Shown: one piece after another, positions 8,809 to 16,308 of the stretch
Numbering within the stretch: position 1 is the stretch's first letter
Layout of the letters: each line of letters begins with the position of its first letter
Source of the DNA: Lactobacillus acidophilus
GTDB lineage: Bacteria; Bacillota; Bacilli; Lactobacillales; Lactobacillaceae
Assembly: GCF_034298135.1 (NCBI RefSeq)
Contig: NZ_CP139575.1
Span: forward strand, 1,550,001-1,614,000
DNA length: 64,000 nt
Direction: 5' to 3'
The notes under the pieces: model-generated
The model's input: the letters and a program-made list of their open reading frames with translations, nothing else
What the model was told of the DNA's origin: nothing
The model's database searches: none
Made by a program: the position numbers and the translations under genes

Positions 8809-9513
8809 TTACTCCCATTCAAATTCTGGATGATTCTTATCAACATAACCCACTTGAGTTTCAACACCGAAGATTTCTTTACTTTTCCCTACTAAATCTT
8901 CTCTGGCTTTGTCCACTGCATCCCTATTCACATCCACAAAGCCATCAATTGGAAAGAAAACATCATGCGTTTGATCAGTAATTTTACTATGCTCACTTTG
9001 ACGCCAAGTCCAACGACGGATACATACATCGCTACCTACCGCATAAACAACTTCACCCTCATCTGGTTCTTCCACTTCATCTTTACCTAATGGGACAAAA
9101 TTATCTCCAGATTTAGTTAAACGCATTATAATGTCATCTTGTACGCCATCCAAACTATGTGTCCCCATAAGCACAGTGTATTTAAGTGAAATGGCGTTAT
9201 TGAGATTAACTAACGGATTAATGTGTGGCAAATTCTTTCCTTTGGATAAACGTTTAAACAAAGCTTCTGCAGAACAAGGATATCTATTAGGATTGATACC
9301 GATTTTTCTAAACGCTTCACGATATGGAATGATTTCATCATTTTGCTTAACATTTATACCATCGAATTTTTGTTGTGAGTATTTCATATATCTGTTAAGT
9401 AATCTATCAATTTCAGGATAGTTCTTGCTATTATCAATTCCTTTGGCAACAACAACGCCAACGTACATATCTGGTAATTTTTCAAAAATATCTGGTGTAA
9501 CTATAAATTTCAT
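8809..9513 (-). CDS. B3/B4 tRNA-binding-domain protein
   Basis: 234 residues matching stand-alone B3/B4 proteins, whose fold is the editing module of phenylalanyl-tRNA synthetase beta. Typical pieces are YREAFRKIGINPNRYPCSAEAL (residues about 64-85), the PLVNLNNAISLKY block and a C-terminal DGFVDVNRDAV. Family members are proposed to act on mischarged aminoacyl-tRNA or free amino acids; the role here is inferred. AGGAGG precedes the ATG by 5 nt. The gene lies behind a terminator-like hairpin, and its stop region overlaps the ribosome site of the efflux gene. Confidence 0.85.
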   Translation of the reverse strand: MKFIVTPDIFEKLPDMYVGVVVAKGIDNSKNYPEIDRLLNRYMKYSQQKFDGINVKQNDEIIPYREAFRKIGINPNRYPCSAEALFKRLSKGKNLPHINPLVNLNNAISLKYTVLMGTHSLDGVQDDIIMRLTKSGDNFVPLGKDEVEEPDEGEVVYAVGSDVCIRRWTWRQSEHSKITDQTHDVFFPIDGFVDVNRDAVDKAREDLVGKSKEIFGVETQVGYVDKNHPEFEWE

Positions 9514-9530
9514 ATAAACCTCCTGAAATA

Positions 9531-9576
9531 AAAAAACTGGATAAGAAACCCGCCGCAGTACGACGCTCTTATCCAG
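9531..9576 (-). terminator. Leader hairpin immediately before the B3/B4 ribosome site
   Basis: On the minus strand CTGGATAAGA...TCTTATCCAG forms a 10-bp stem, extended inside by CGTCG/CGGCG, and runs into TTTTTT. The T-run ends about 6 nt before AGGAGG of the B3/B4 gene. It can serve as terminator of the Cys-rich small gene upstream and as an attenuator for the B3/B4 gene. No known riboswitch consensus is recognised. Confidence 0.7.
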
Positions 9577-9590
9577 CTTGTAATGTTTAC

Positions 9591-9650
9591 AAATCCTCTG
9601 AACTTAAAAGGTATTTAATTTTTAATCATTGTATCAATGTAAGAGGATTT
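9591..9650 (-). repeat. Long-range inverted repeat in the Cys-rich/B3-B4 intergenic RNA
   Basis: AAATCCTCT (9591-9599) and AGAGGATTT (9642-9650) are perfectly complementary and enclose 42 nt. The outer arm touches the stop codon of the Cys-rich gene. It may fold the intercistronic RNA together with the 9531-9576 hairpin. Confidence 0.4.
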
Positions 9651-9790
9651 TACTCTTCTTTTTCTTTACAGTGACTCTTGCAGGCACACTTCTTATCATC
9701 GACCATTCGGCAGTGACAAACACCATCTTTACCTGCGCAAGGGCAACCTTTTTGACATTTCATTCCATTATGACAAAATTCGTTATTCAT
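9650..9790 (-). CDS. 46-residue Cys-rich metallothionein-like protein
   Basis: A short gene read directly from the minus strand: ATG at 9790, TAA at 9652-9650. It has 9 Cys (positions 6, 12, 16, 18, 25, 27, 35, 37, 41) and 3 His (7, 26, 40) in 46 residues. Cys-X-Cys pairs occur three times (CPC, CHC, CAC), the hallmark of metallothioneins. The C-terminus is acidic/basic (KEKEE). GGGGG lies 8 nt before the ATG and TATAAT at 9813-9818 can be its -10 box. It should bind Zn2+ or Cu+ in the cytoplasm; that is inference. The sequence does not match any metallothionein I can name. The opposite-strand frame here is not credible. Confidence 0.7.
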   Translation of the reverse strand: MNNEFCHNGMKCQKGCPCAGKDGVCHCRMVDDKKCACKSHCKEKEE

Positions 9791-9846
9791 GATCAATTCC
9801 CCCTTTACCACAATTATAGATCCAAGTACTCTATTTTTCTAAAAAA

Positions 9847-10350
9847 TTACTCTACTAAATTTTTTACCATGTTATAACTGCTTACGCCATCTGGATCGGG
9901 GATATCCTCTGCAGTTTTGCCTTCGTTTTCGTATCCTCTTTTTTCATAAAAAGAGAACAACTTAGGTAAGCAAGTTAATGAAATTGCTTGGTGATTTTGT
10001 GATTTAGCTACTTCAGCCATCTTGTCTAATAATTTAGTTGCAATTCCTTGTTTACGGTATTTTTCATCAACAGCCAAACTCAAAATTGTTTGATACTTAG
10101 CCTGTGGATTATTTGGATGATTCTTGAAATATAGCCCATCCTTGATGTAGCGATCCGTAGATGCTGGGCCAAACACGTGACCCACAACTTCGCCATCAAC
10201 TTCCGCAACTAAAAAAGTATCAGGATAGTTCTCGATTCTACCAATCATATCTTTTCTAGTCATTTCTTCAGACATTTGAAAAGCGGTTGATTCGATATCC
10301 ACAATTCGATCAAGGTCAGCCATTTTTACAGTACGAATAATTAATGTCAT
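9847..10350 (-). CDS. GNAT-family N-acetyltransferase
   Basis: 167 residues with the acetyl-CoA site YRKQGIATKLL (residues about 92-102) after the beta4 strand LSLAVDEK. It is a RimI/PhnO-like acyltransferase of unknown substrate. The gene starts 21 nt after the DUF3021 gene and could be the last gene of the ABC/LytTR operon. Confidence 0.9.
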   Translation of the reverse strand: MTLIIRTVKMADLDRIVDIESTAFQMSEEMTRKDMIGRIENYPDTFLVAEVDGEVVGHVFGPASTDRYIKDGLYFKNHPNNPQAKYQTILSLAVDEKYRKQGIATKLLDKMAEVAKSQNHQAISLTCLPKLFSFYEKRGYENEGKTAEDIPDPDGVSSYNMVKNLVE

Positions 10351-10371
10351 TTTGTCCTCACAATTATGTTT

Positions 10372-10767
10372 TTAGTTCTTGTTGATATTTCTTTTTTTAA
10401 TCCTAACATTAATTCTATCGATTGTCTTTTTCTGTTCTAAGAGGCAAATAATCCAAATCACAATATAAATAAAAAGAAATAATAATATACTACTTACATT
10501 AATTTGCCACTGATTAATTCCACACATTACCCAGAACAAAATAAACGTTCCAATAAAGTGAATTGCAATTGCTCCACCTATAGGCAAATCTGTTTTAAAG
10601 ATCATAGCGAGAAAGCCAATAACACCCGAAATACCTAGAACCGAAACTGTACTCTTAATAGTTGGAGCTACGCCCGGATTAAAAAAGGTCAACACACATA
10701 CATAACAAATTGCTCCAAATCCCATGCCTGTAAAGAAATAATTTAAACATTTTCCGAACCATTTCAT
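10372..10767 (-). CDS. DUF3021 membrane protein
   Basis: 131 residues with four hydrophobic segments and a very basic tail, the layout of DUF3021 proteins. These are almost always encoded next to a LytTR regulator, as here (one base gap). They are thought to bind and restrain the partner LytTR protein at the membrane; that role is known for related pairs and inferred here. Confidence 0.8.
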   Translation of the reverse strand: MKWFGKCLNYFFTGMGFGAICYVCVLTFFNPGVAPTIKSTVSVLGISGVIGFLAMIFKTDLPIGGAIAIHFIGTFILFWVMCGINQWQINVSSILLFLFIYIVIWIICLLEQKKTIDRINVRIKKRNINKN

Positions 10768-10768
10768 C

Positions 10769-11221
10769 TTATAATCCCAGCTCTTTCTCTAAATCTGGCA
10801 AATACCGACGTGATACATCAGTTTTTAATTTATTAGCCAATATAGCAATCATATTTCCAGCAAATCCACTTTCAAGTGATTCTAAATAATTTAGATTAAT
10901 TACAGAGTGGCGTGAAACTTGCACAAAATCTTTATTCAAATCATCTAAGACCTGATAAAGTCTTCCTGTAGTTTTAATAACTTCATTGGTCGTGTAATAA
11001 GTTAAAGTAGTTGATTGTACTTCAATTTTTATTAATTCCTCACGCTTTATTGTTGCAATCCGATCACTGGTTTTAATCGGTAAAAGATTTCGATCTCTTT
11101 TACCGAATTTATTTAAGTAACTAATTAATTTTTTAACCGTACTATCCTCTTGAAGAGCTTTTACTTCAATTTGAAGTTCTCCACTCTTTAGAGACGAATC
11201 TTCCTGAAATTTAACCTTCAA
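10769..11221 (-). CDS. LytTR-domain transcription regulator without receiver domain
   Basis: 150 residues. A short N-terminal region is followed by a LytTR DNA-binding domain from about residue 50 (TSDRIATIKREELIKIEVQ, then FVQVSRHSVINLNYLESL and the C-terminal SRRYLPDLEKEL). There is no phosphoacceptor domain, so control must come from the DUF3021 partner or a ligand. It overlaps the permease gene by 11 nt, so the ABC exporter and its regulator are co-translated. It probably regulates its own operon. Confidence 0.88.
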   Translation of the reverse strand: MKVKFQEDSSLKSGELQIEVKALQEDSTVKKLISYLNKFGKRDRNLLPIKTSDRIATIKREELIKIEVQSTTLTYYTTNEVIKTTGRLYQVLDDLNKDFVQVSRHSVINLNYLESLESGFAGNMIAILANKLKTDVSRRYLPDLEKELGL

Positions 11222-12077
11222 TTTGCATTTTTCTCTTTCCAGCAGCCAGAGAAGAAAATGTAATTATTACTATTAATATTGCAATCATTCCTACCATTAC
11301 ATAAGCAGTATCCCAACGCGTTAATTGGTAGTCATTAATTTTGAAATGAATACCTAAATAGTTAATCATTTGACTTCTTACACTAGCTGGCATTTGACTT
11401 TTACTCAATTCATTTAAAAATAAGCTTCTTAAAGCAGATGCTTCATAACTACTTGGCACTAATTTTACCAAAGTTTGAGCCGTAGAGGATAACGTTCCAT
11501 AAGGAAGATACGTTGCAACGGCAAAGCCAGCGATCGCACCTACAACTGCAGAAAGTCTACTAAATGTAGTAGATGAATGTATGAAGAGAACGATAATTTC
11601 ATTTAACAAAGTTGCTCCTAGTGCACCCAATGCCATAAAAATCAAAGCCAAAAGACATGATTCGATAGAAATATTAATTTTATTAACAGCACTAAAATAG
11701 ATATTCATTACTGCAAAAGTGATAACTTGCATCAAAAAACTTACAACTGAACTAGACAAAACATAGGCTAAATTTTGTCTTGAGAACGAAATATCTGTCA
11801 ATCTCATATCATCAGCTGTTCGAGTTTCTCGATCTTTTACCAATTGTCCCAAAGCTTGAAAAGAGGTGGTAATGCTAGCAATTGACACAATACCAGCAAT
11901 CATCCATAAATCTAACATTTGTTTTGCACTTGAAAAATTTGGCCAAGAATTTTCCAAATTCTTTTGTAAAAATCCAATATAAATAAAGAATGAAATTAAG
12001 GCACCGAAACATGACATAATCACGCCAGGAATATTAGAAAAATATATTTTTATATTTCTTTGAATTAAAGCAAACAT
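11211..12077 (-). CDS. ABC-2 type exporter permease
   Basis: 288 residues with six hydrophobic segments in ABC-2 order, including the loop VKDRETRTADDMRLT after TM2 (near residue 80). It is the membrane part of the exporter and abuts the ATPase gene (ATG/stop overlap of one base). The substrate is unknown; such LytTR-linked exporters often confer tolerance to peptides or drugs. Confidence 0.88.
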   Translation of the reverse strand: MFALIQRNIKIYFSNIPGVIMSCFGALISFFIYIGFLQKNLENSWPNFSSAKQMLDLWMIAGIVSIASITTSFQALGQLVKDRETRTADDMRLTDISFSRQNLAYVLSSSVVSFLMQVITFAVMNIYFSAVNKINISIESCLLALIFMALGALGATLLNEIIVLFIHSSTTFSRLSAVVGAIAGFAVATYLPYGTLSSTAQTLVKLVPSSYEASALRSLFLNELSKSQMPASVRSQMINYLGIHFKINDYQLTRWDTAYVMVGMIAILIVIITFSSLAAGKRKMQIEG

Positions 12078-12931
12078 TATTGAAGTTCCTTTCCTGTAAT
12101 CTTGATAAATGCATCATCAATTGATCCTTTTTGATATTCAAAATCTGCAATTTTATCTTCATTTTTACTTAAAAAATCGATTACTTGTTTTGAACTCATA
12201 GATTCAATCCTAAATTTATTATCTCTAAGCCGAGTTATATTGTTAGAAAGATTAGGTACTTCATTATTCTTCATAGTCACTAATAATCTAGTTGGCACAT
12301 ATTTTTCTTTTATTTGTTTAGCAGATCCGCTTGCTAGAATATTTCCGTTTTCTAGGATATACATTTGATCCGCATTTTCTGCTTCTTCAAGATAATGTGT
12401 TGTTAAAAATATCGTTAGGCCCTGCTCTTTTTGCAACTTTTGTAATAAATGCCAAATTACTAATCTAGTTTGTAAATCTAAGCCAGTTGTTGGTTCGTCC
12501 AAAAATAATAAATTTGGACGATCTATCAAAGCTCTAGCAATATCTACTCTGCGTCTTTGACCACCTGATAAAGTGCCATATTTTTGATTCAAGAAATTCT
12601 TAATTCTAATTAATTCAATTAATTGATTTAACCACTCTTTAGAGTACTTTTTATACATTCCAGCTCGTAGATAAAGATTATCTTTTACGGTAAGATTGTC
12701 ATCCAAAACGCTATCTTGAAAAACCACACCAATTTTTAAATTTGGAGCATAAGTAATTGTTCCGGAAGTTTGCTTTAATAATCCTGTCAAAATATTAATG
12801 GTAGTGGACTTTCCGGCACCATTAGTTTCAAGATAAGCTACGAGTTGTCCCTTATCGATTTTGATATCTATATTATTTAAAGCTAGTTTTTTACCATATC
12901 TTTTAGTTAAACTATAAGTTTCAATAAGCAT
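12077..12931 (-). CDS. ABC exporter ATP-binding protein with atypical Walker A
   Basis: 284 residues from the ATG at 12931, which follows AAAGGAAA at 8 nt; an upstream in-frame start at 13000 has no ribosome site. Walker A reads YLETNGAGKST: the usual first Gly (LGPNGAGKST) is Glu. Signature LSGGQRRRVDIARAL, Walker B LLFLDEPTTGLD and the switch H in LTTHYLEEAE are intact. The C-terminal part is a regulatory tail. First gene of the exporter operon. The Gly-to-Glu change may affect ATP binding. Confidence 0.9.
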   Translation of the reverse strand: MLIETYSLTKRYGKKLALNNIDIKIDKGQLVAYLETNGAGKSTTINILTGLLKQTSGTITYAPNLKIGVVFQDSVLDDNLTVKDNLYLRAGMYKKYSKEWLNQLIELIRIKNFLNQKYGTLSGGQRRRVDIARALIDRPNLLFLDEPTTGLDLQTRLVIWHLLQKLQKEQGLTIFLTTHYLEEAENADQMYILENGNILASGSAKQIKEKYVPTRLLVTMKNNEVPNLSNNITRLRDNKFRIESMSSKQVIDFLSKNEDKIADFEYQKGSIDDAFIKITGKELQ

Positions 12932-13045
12932 TAGCAGATTTCCTTTCTTCGATTTAGCTAAAGAATAACTGATAAAATGCTTACTGTATCGCAATATCAA
13001 ATGAGTGGTTAATATCTAAACATAAACGGCAAAATTTAGAGCATT

Positions 13046-13077
13046 AAAAAAGCGCGCAAAATTAATTGCGGGCTTTT
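13046..13077 (+). repeat. Left copy of terminator-like direct repeat flanking the toxin module
   Basis: AAAAAAGCGCGC, AAAATTAATT and GCGGGCTTTT form a weak hairpin with T-run. A similar copy in the same direction lies at 13447-13479 and is the guaA terminator. Confidence 0.55.
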
Positions 13078-13209
13078 GGCTTGTTTGCCTTCTCAAGTTA
13101 CTTTTATTCAGATAAAATTATTTATGCAGAAAGTTTTATGAGCGGCGGCTGTTTTACCTCTGGAGGTGAGGTCCTATGGATCAAAATCTGATAGAAAGGG
13201 TTCAGCTCA

Positions 13210-13302
13210 ATGAGCGTATTCGAATCTATTTCGTTGATGCTTTTGTTTGGGACTTTTGTGTTAGCTCTGCTGACATATATAGATCGCCACAATCACAAAT
13301 AA
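13210..13302 (+). CDS. 30-residue holin-like type I toxin
   Basis: Reads MSVFESISLMLLFGTF then a second hydrophobic stretch and the charged tail DRHNHK. This N-terminal MSVFESISLM pattern and single TM helix match the putative holin-like toxins (Hol-Tox family) common in lactobacilli and related to Bacillus TxpA/BsrG. It would insert in the membrane and depolarise it when the antisense RNA is lost. AAAGGG precedes the ATG by about 8-10 nt. A longer frame in another phase starts at 13176 with a stronger ribosome site and overlaps it. Confidence 0.75.
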   Translation: MSVFESISLMLLFGTFVLALLTYIDRHNHK

Positions 13303-13375
13303 AAAACGCCGCTCTACCTATAACTTTGGCGAGTTATAGAGCGACATCTTCGCTGTCTTTATAATCAAAACCACC
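13303..13375 (-). ncRNA. Antisense antitoxin RNA
   Basis: On the minus strand, GCTCTATAACT pairs with AGTTATAG-gt-AGAGC and is followed by GGCGTTTTTT, a rho-independent terminator that ends at the toxin stop codon. The RNA body is complementary to the toxin mRNA 3' part. Its 5' end near 13375 is inferred from a TATAAA-like box (about 13360); the promoter is not firm. Confidence 0.55.
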
Positions 13376-13396
13376 GCTCTTAAAGCGGGCCGCATG

Positions 13397-13420
13397 GGAG
13401 ATCGAAAGATCTCCTTTTTT
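13397..13420 (+). terminator. Toxin mRNA terminator
   Basis: GGAGATC-GAAA-GATCTCC with a GNRA loop and six Ts. Confidence 0.88.
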
Positions 13421-13446
13421 TATACTTAAATTATACCATGAATACG

Positions 13447-13479
13447 AAAAAAGACCCGCAAAATTAATTACGAGTTTTT
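13447..13479 (-). terminator. guaA terminator, right copy of the direct repeat
   Basis: On the minus strand ACTCG...CGGGT closes a loop TAATTAATTTTG and is followed by CTTTTTT. It lies 6 nt after the guaA stop. The related sequence at 13046-13077 has the same orientation. Confidence 0.7.
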
Positions 13480-13484
13480 CATTT

Positions 13485-15035
13485 TTATTCCCATTCAATA
13501 GTGGAAGGTGGCTTACTGGTTACGTCGTAAACGATGCGGTTAACATTATCTACTTCGTTTACAATTCTATCTGAAATATGACCAAGCACATCCCATGGAA
13601 TTTGGGCAAAGTCTGCAGTCATTCCGTCAATTGAAGTTACGGCACGAATACCAATAGTGTAGTCGTAAGTACGGCCATCACCCATTACACCAACTGAACG
13701 AATACCTGGAAGAACTGTGAAGTATTGCCAAATCTTTTCTTGAAGGCCAGCCTTCTTAATTTCTTCACGCAAAATTGCATCAGATTCACGCACGATCTTA
13801 AGCTTGTCTTCAGTAACTTCACCAAGAACACGAATACCAAGACCAGGACCTGGAAATGGTTGACGCCATACTAAGTCGTGTGGAATACCAAGCTTTTCAC
13901 CAAGTTCACGAACTTCATCCTTGAAAAGCTTACGTAGTGGTTCAATTAATTTGAAATTCATATCTTCAGGAAGTCCACCAACGTTGTGGTGAGACTTGAT
14001 AGTTTGGGCAGTGTTAGTACCTGATTCGATGACGTCAGTATACAAAGTACCTTGTGCTAAGAAGTCAACGTCCTTAAGCTTCTTAGCTTCTTCGTTGAAG
14101 ACTTCAATAAATTCCTTACCGATAATCTTACGCTTTTGTTCAGGATCAGTTACGCCCTTAAGCTTGTTCAAGAATCTTTCTTGAGCATTAACACGGATAA
14201 TGTTTACACCAAGATCCTTGTTCAAAGCCTTCATTACTTGGTCGCCTTCGTCTTTACGAAGCATCCCGTGATCCACAAAAATGGCAGTTAATTGATCACC
14301 AATTGCCTTGTGAAGAAGAGTTGCAGTAACACTTGAATCTACACCACCAGAAAGGCCTAAAATGACTTTCTTGTCACCAACTTCCTTGCGAATTTCATCA
14401 ACTTGCATATCAATGAAGTCAGCCATGGTCCAGTTAGCTACAGCACCACAAACATCAAAAGCAAAGTGCTTCAAAATATCTAAACCATATTCCGAGTTAC
14501 GAACTTCAGCGTGGAATTGGATACCGTAGAACTTCTTGTCTGGGTTAGCAATTGCCGCAATAGGACAGTTCTTGCTTGATGCAGTTACTTCAAAACCCTC
14601 AGGAGCTTGAGTTACTAGGTCTCCATGACTCATCCAAACATATTGCTTAGTTGGTAACCCTTTAAACAAAGCACTATCTGGATCTTCAACAGTAATATTT
14701 GCTCTACCATATTCCTTATTTTCAGCTCGTTCAACCTTGCCACCTAAGTCGTAGCTCATCAGTTGCATCCCGTAACAAATACCCAAAATAGGAATACCTA
14801 ACTTAAAGATTTCAGGATCTACCTTTAACGCACCATCGTCGTAAACACTATTAGGACCACCTGAGAAAATGATTCCCTTTGGATTCATTTCCTTGATCTT
14901 TTCAATAGAAAGATCATGAGGCAAAAGTTCTGAATAAATGCCAAAGTCACGAATACGTCTGGTGATTAATTGATTATATTGACTACCGAAGTCAAGAACA
15001 ATAATCTTATCAAAATCCTCTAGATTCTTAGCCAC
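13485..15035 (-). CDS. guaA: GMP synthase (glutamine-hydrolysing)
   Basis: 516 residues, the full two-domain enzyme making GMP from XMP, ATP and glutamine. The N-terminal class I amidotransferase has the nucleophile in ILGICYGMQ (residue about 89) and HAE near 178. The ATP pyrophosphatase P-loop [10 protein letters not shown] lies near residue 230, and the C-terminal dimerisation part ends PPSTIEWE. It stands alone, with guaB elsewhere in this window (58949-60091). Confidence 0.98.
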   Translation of the reverse strand: MAKNLEDFDKIIVLDFGSQYNQLITRRIRDFGIYSELLPHDLSIEKIKEMNPKGIIFSGGPNSVYDDGALKVDPEIFKLGIPILGICYGMQLMSYDLGGKVERAENKEYGRANITVEDPDSALFKGLPTKQYVWMSHGDLVTQAPEGFEVTASSKNCPIAAIANPDKKFYGIQFHAEVRNSEYGLDILKHFAFDVCGAVANWTMADFIDMQVDEIRKEVGDKKVILGLSGGVDSSVTATLLHKAIGDQLTAIFVDHGMLRKDEGDQVMKALNKDLGVNIIRVNAQERFLNKLKGVTDPEQKRKIIGKEFIEVFNEEAKKLKDVDFLAQGTLYTDVIESGTNTAQTIKSHHNVGGLPEDMNFKLIEPLRKLFKDEVRELGEKLGIPHDLVWRQPFPGPGLGIRVLGEVTEDKLKIVRESDAILREEIKKAGLQEKIWQYFTVLPGIRSVGVMGDGRTYDYTIGIRAVTSIDGMTADFAQIPWDVLGHISDRIVNEVDNVNRIVYDVTSKPPSTIEWE

Positions 15036-15147
15036 TAAATTCTCCCTCTTTTCAACTACACATTTTTAATCAACTTTACTAGCAAAATTAAAAAAGGTCA
15101 ATCAATATTTATGAAACTAAGTATAAACGTTCAGCTTTAGAATCTGT

Positions 15148-15174
15148 CAACTAACAGTTGCAACCACTGGTTGC
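15148..15174. promoter_or_regulatory. Tandem palindromes upstream of the XRE regulator
   Basis: CAACTAACAGTTG (15148-15160) and GCAACCACTGGTTGC (15160-15174) abut, 86 nt before the regulator start. A further GCAACCA half-site is at about 15203. They are good candidates for autoregulatory operators of the adjacent XRE protein. Confidence 0.45.
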
Positions 15175-15259
15175 CTAGAATGCAAACAAAAAGTTCTTGT
15201 GAGCAACCATACTTTTTTATAAATTAAAAACATCAACAAAACAGAAAGGACAATCAATT

Positions 15260-16225
15260 ATGAAATTAGGTCAAAAAATTACACAATTACGCAAAAAATC
15301 TCACCTCTCGCAAGAAGCACTAGCTGAAAAAATGAATGTCAGCCGACAAGCTGTTTCTAAATGGGAAAGCAATCAATCGATTCCTGATATTGAAAAGATT
15401 GTCGATTTATCCGAACTATTCGGTGTTACCACAGATTATCTATTAAAAAACGGCACACCATCATTTGAATTGCCCGGGAAAACAACGGAAGAAAAACAAA
15501 TAAAGAAATTACCATCGATCGATGATCAACAGATCACTCAATACTTAGAAGTTGCAAAAAAGACAGCTCATTTTGAAAGTTTATCTATTGCTTTATTCTT
15601 TTTAGCAATTGGAGTATTTTGTCTATTTACTTCTTTTACATTCTTTTCCCCTAATTTCACTGGAACAATACAATACACAATACCGATTATCATCATCGCT
15701 ATTGCAGTAGGTTATTTTATTCATGCGAAATTGATAATACATGAATTCGAATCAATTACTCAAAATAAATTTACTTTAACATCTGCCCAAGATGATTTTA
15801 TCAATTCGTCTTTTCATGAATTTAGAAAAAAGAACAACCAACGCATTGTTATTGGTGTAGTTCTCTGCATTCTTGCCCTCATTCCACTTATAACGATTTG
15901 GACTTTAAGTTGGACATGGGCAGTATTAATGATTACTTTTGTTTTACTCAGCATTGTCAGTTATCAATTTACTTTCTACTTCTTAAGACAACTTGCCTTT
16001 AAAACAATTGCTGGACGTAGAAAACATTTGCCTAAAGAAGAAAAAAGTTTATTAGTCAACGGTAGCGTGATCTTTTGGAGTGTTTTATTTCTTGTCTACT
16101 ACCTCATTCGTCATTACGTACAAGATCCTAACATTGCCGACAATATTTCAGGTTTTATTTTCAACTTGGCAGTAGTTGCTTATCTTATTTTTACTTTACT
16201 ATTTTTTAAAAAGAACGCTGAATAA
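15260..16225 (+). CDS. XRE-family regulator fused to a membrane domain
   Basis: 321 residues. Residues 1-65 form a Cro/C1 helix-turn-helix (KITQLRKKSHLSQEALAE, VSRQAVSKWE). The rest has about six hydrophobic segments, so the DNA-binding part is tethered at the inner face of the membrane. GAAAGGA lies about 9 nt before the ATG. The following gene encodes a protein with the same type of membrane region and no DNA-binding domain, so they may form a membrane signalling pair. The signal is unknown. Confidence 0.85.
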   Translation: MKLGQKITQLRKKSHLSQEALAEKMNVSRQAVSKWESNQSIPDIEKIVDLSELFGVTTDYLLKNGTPSFELPGKTTEEKQIKKLPSIDDQQITQYLEVAKKTAHFESLSIALFFLAIGVFCLFTSFTFFSPNFTGTIQYTIPIIIIAIAVGYFIHAKLIIHEFESITQNKFTLTSAQDDFINSSFHEFRKKNNQRIVIGVVLCILALIPLITIWTLSWTWAVLMITFVLLSIVSYQFTFYFLRQLAFKTIAGRRKHLPKEEKSLLVNGSVIFWSVLFLVYYLIRHYVQDPNIADNISGFIFNLAVVAYLIFTLLFFKKNAE

Positions 16226-16308
16226 TCAAAAAACTAGCCCCTCTTTTTATTATTCGATAAAATATACATATGCTATTTTCAAAATTATATACAAAAGAGG
16301 TGAAAATC

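Larger units (their letters stand above)
13160..13420 (+). other. Type I toxin-antitoxin module (Hol-Tox/TxpA-like)
   Basis: A compact unit holds a 30-codon hydrophobic toxin (13210-13302), a plus-strand terminator at 13397-13420 and a convergent minus-strand RNA ending at about 13303. The toxin 3' region and the antisense RNA overlap fully, the Fst/TxpA arrangement in which the antisense RNA blocks or degrades toxin mRNA. An ACCTC-TG-GAGGT self-complementary element (about 13153-13164) at the 5' end may mask the first ribosome site. Confidence 0.7.

Noticed and set aside
9531..9576. A preQ1, THF or T-box riboswitch before the B3/B4 gene
   Set aside because: None of the conserved blocks of these classes can be matched; only the terminator-like hairpin is supported.
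9629..9877. Plus-strand open frame of 82 codons
   Set aside because: It lies opposite the Cys-rich gene, has no ribosome site and covers the GNAT stop region; the minus-strand reading has SD, -10 box and a striking composition.
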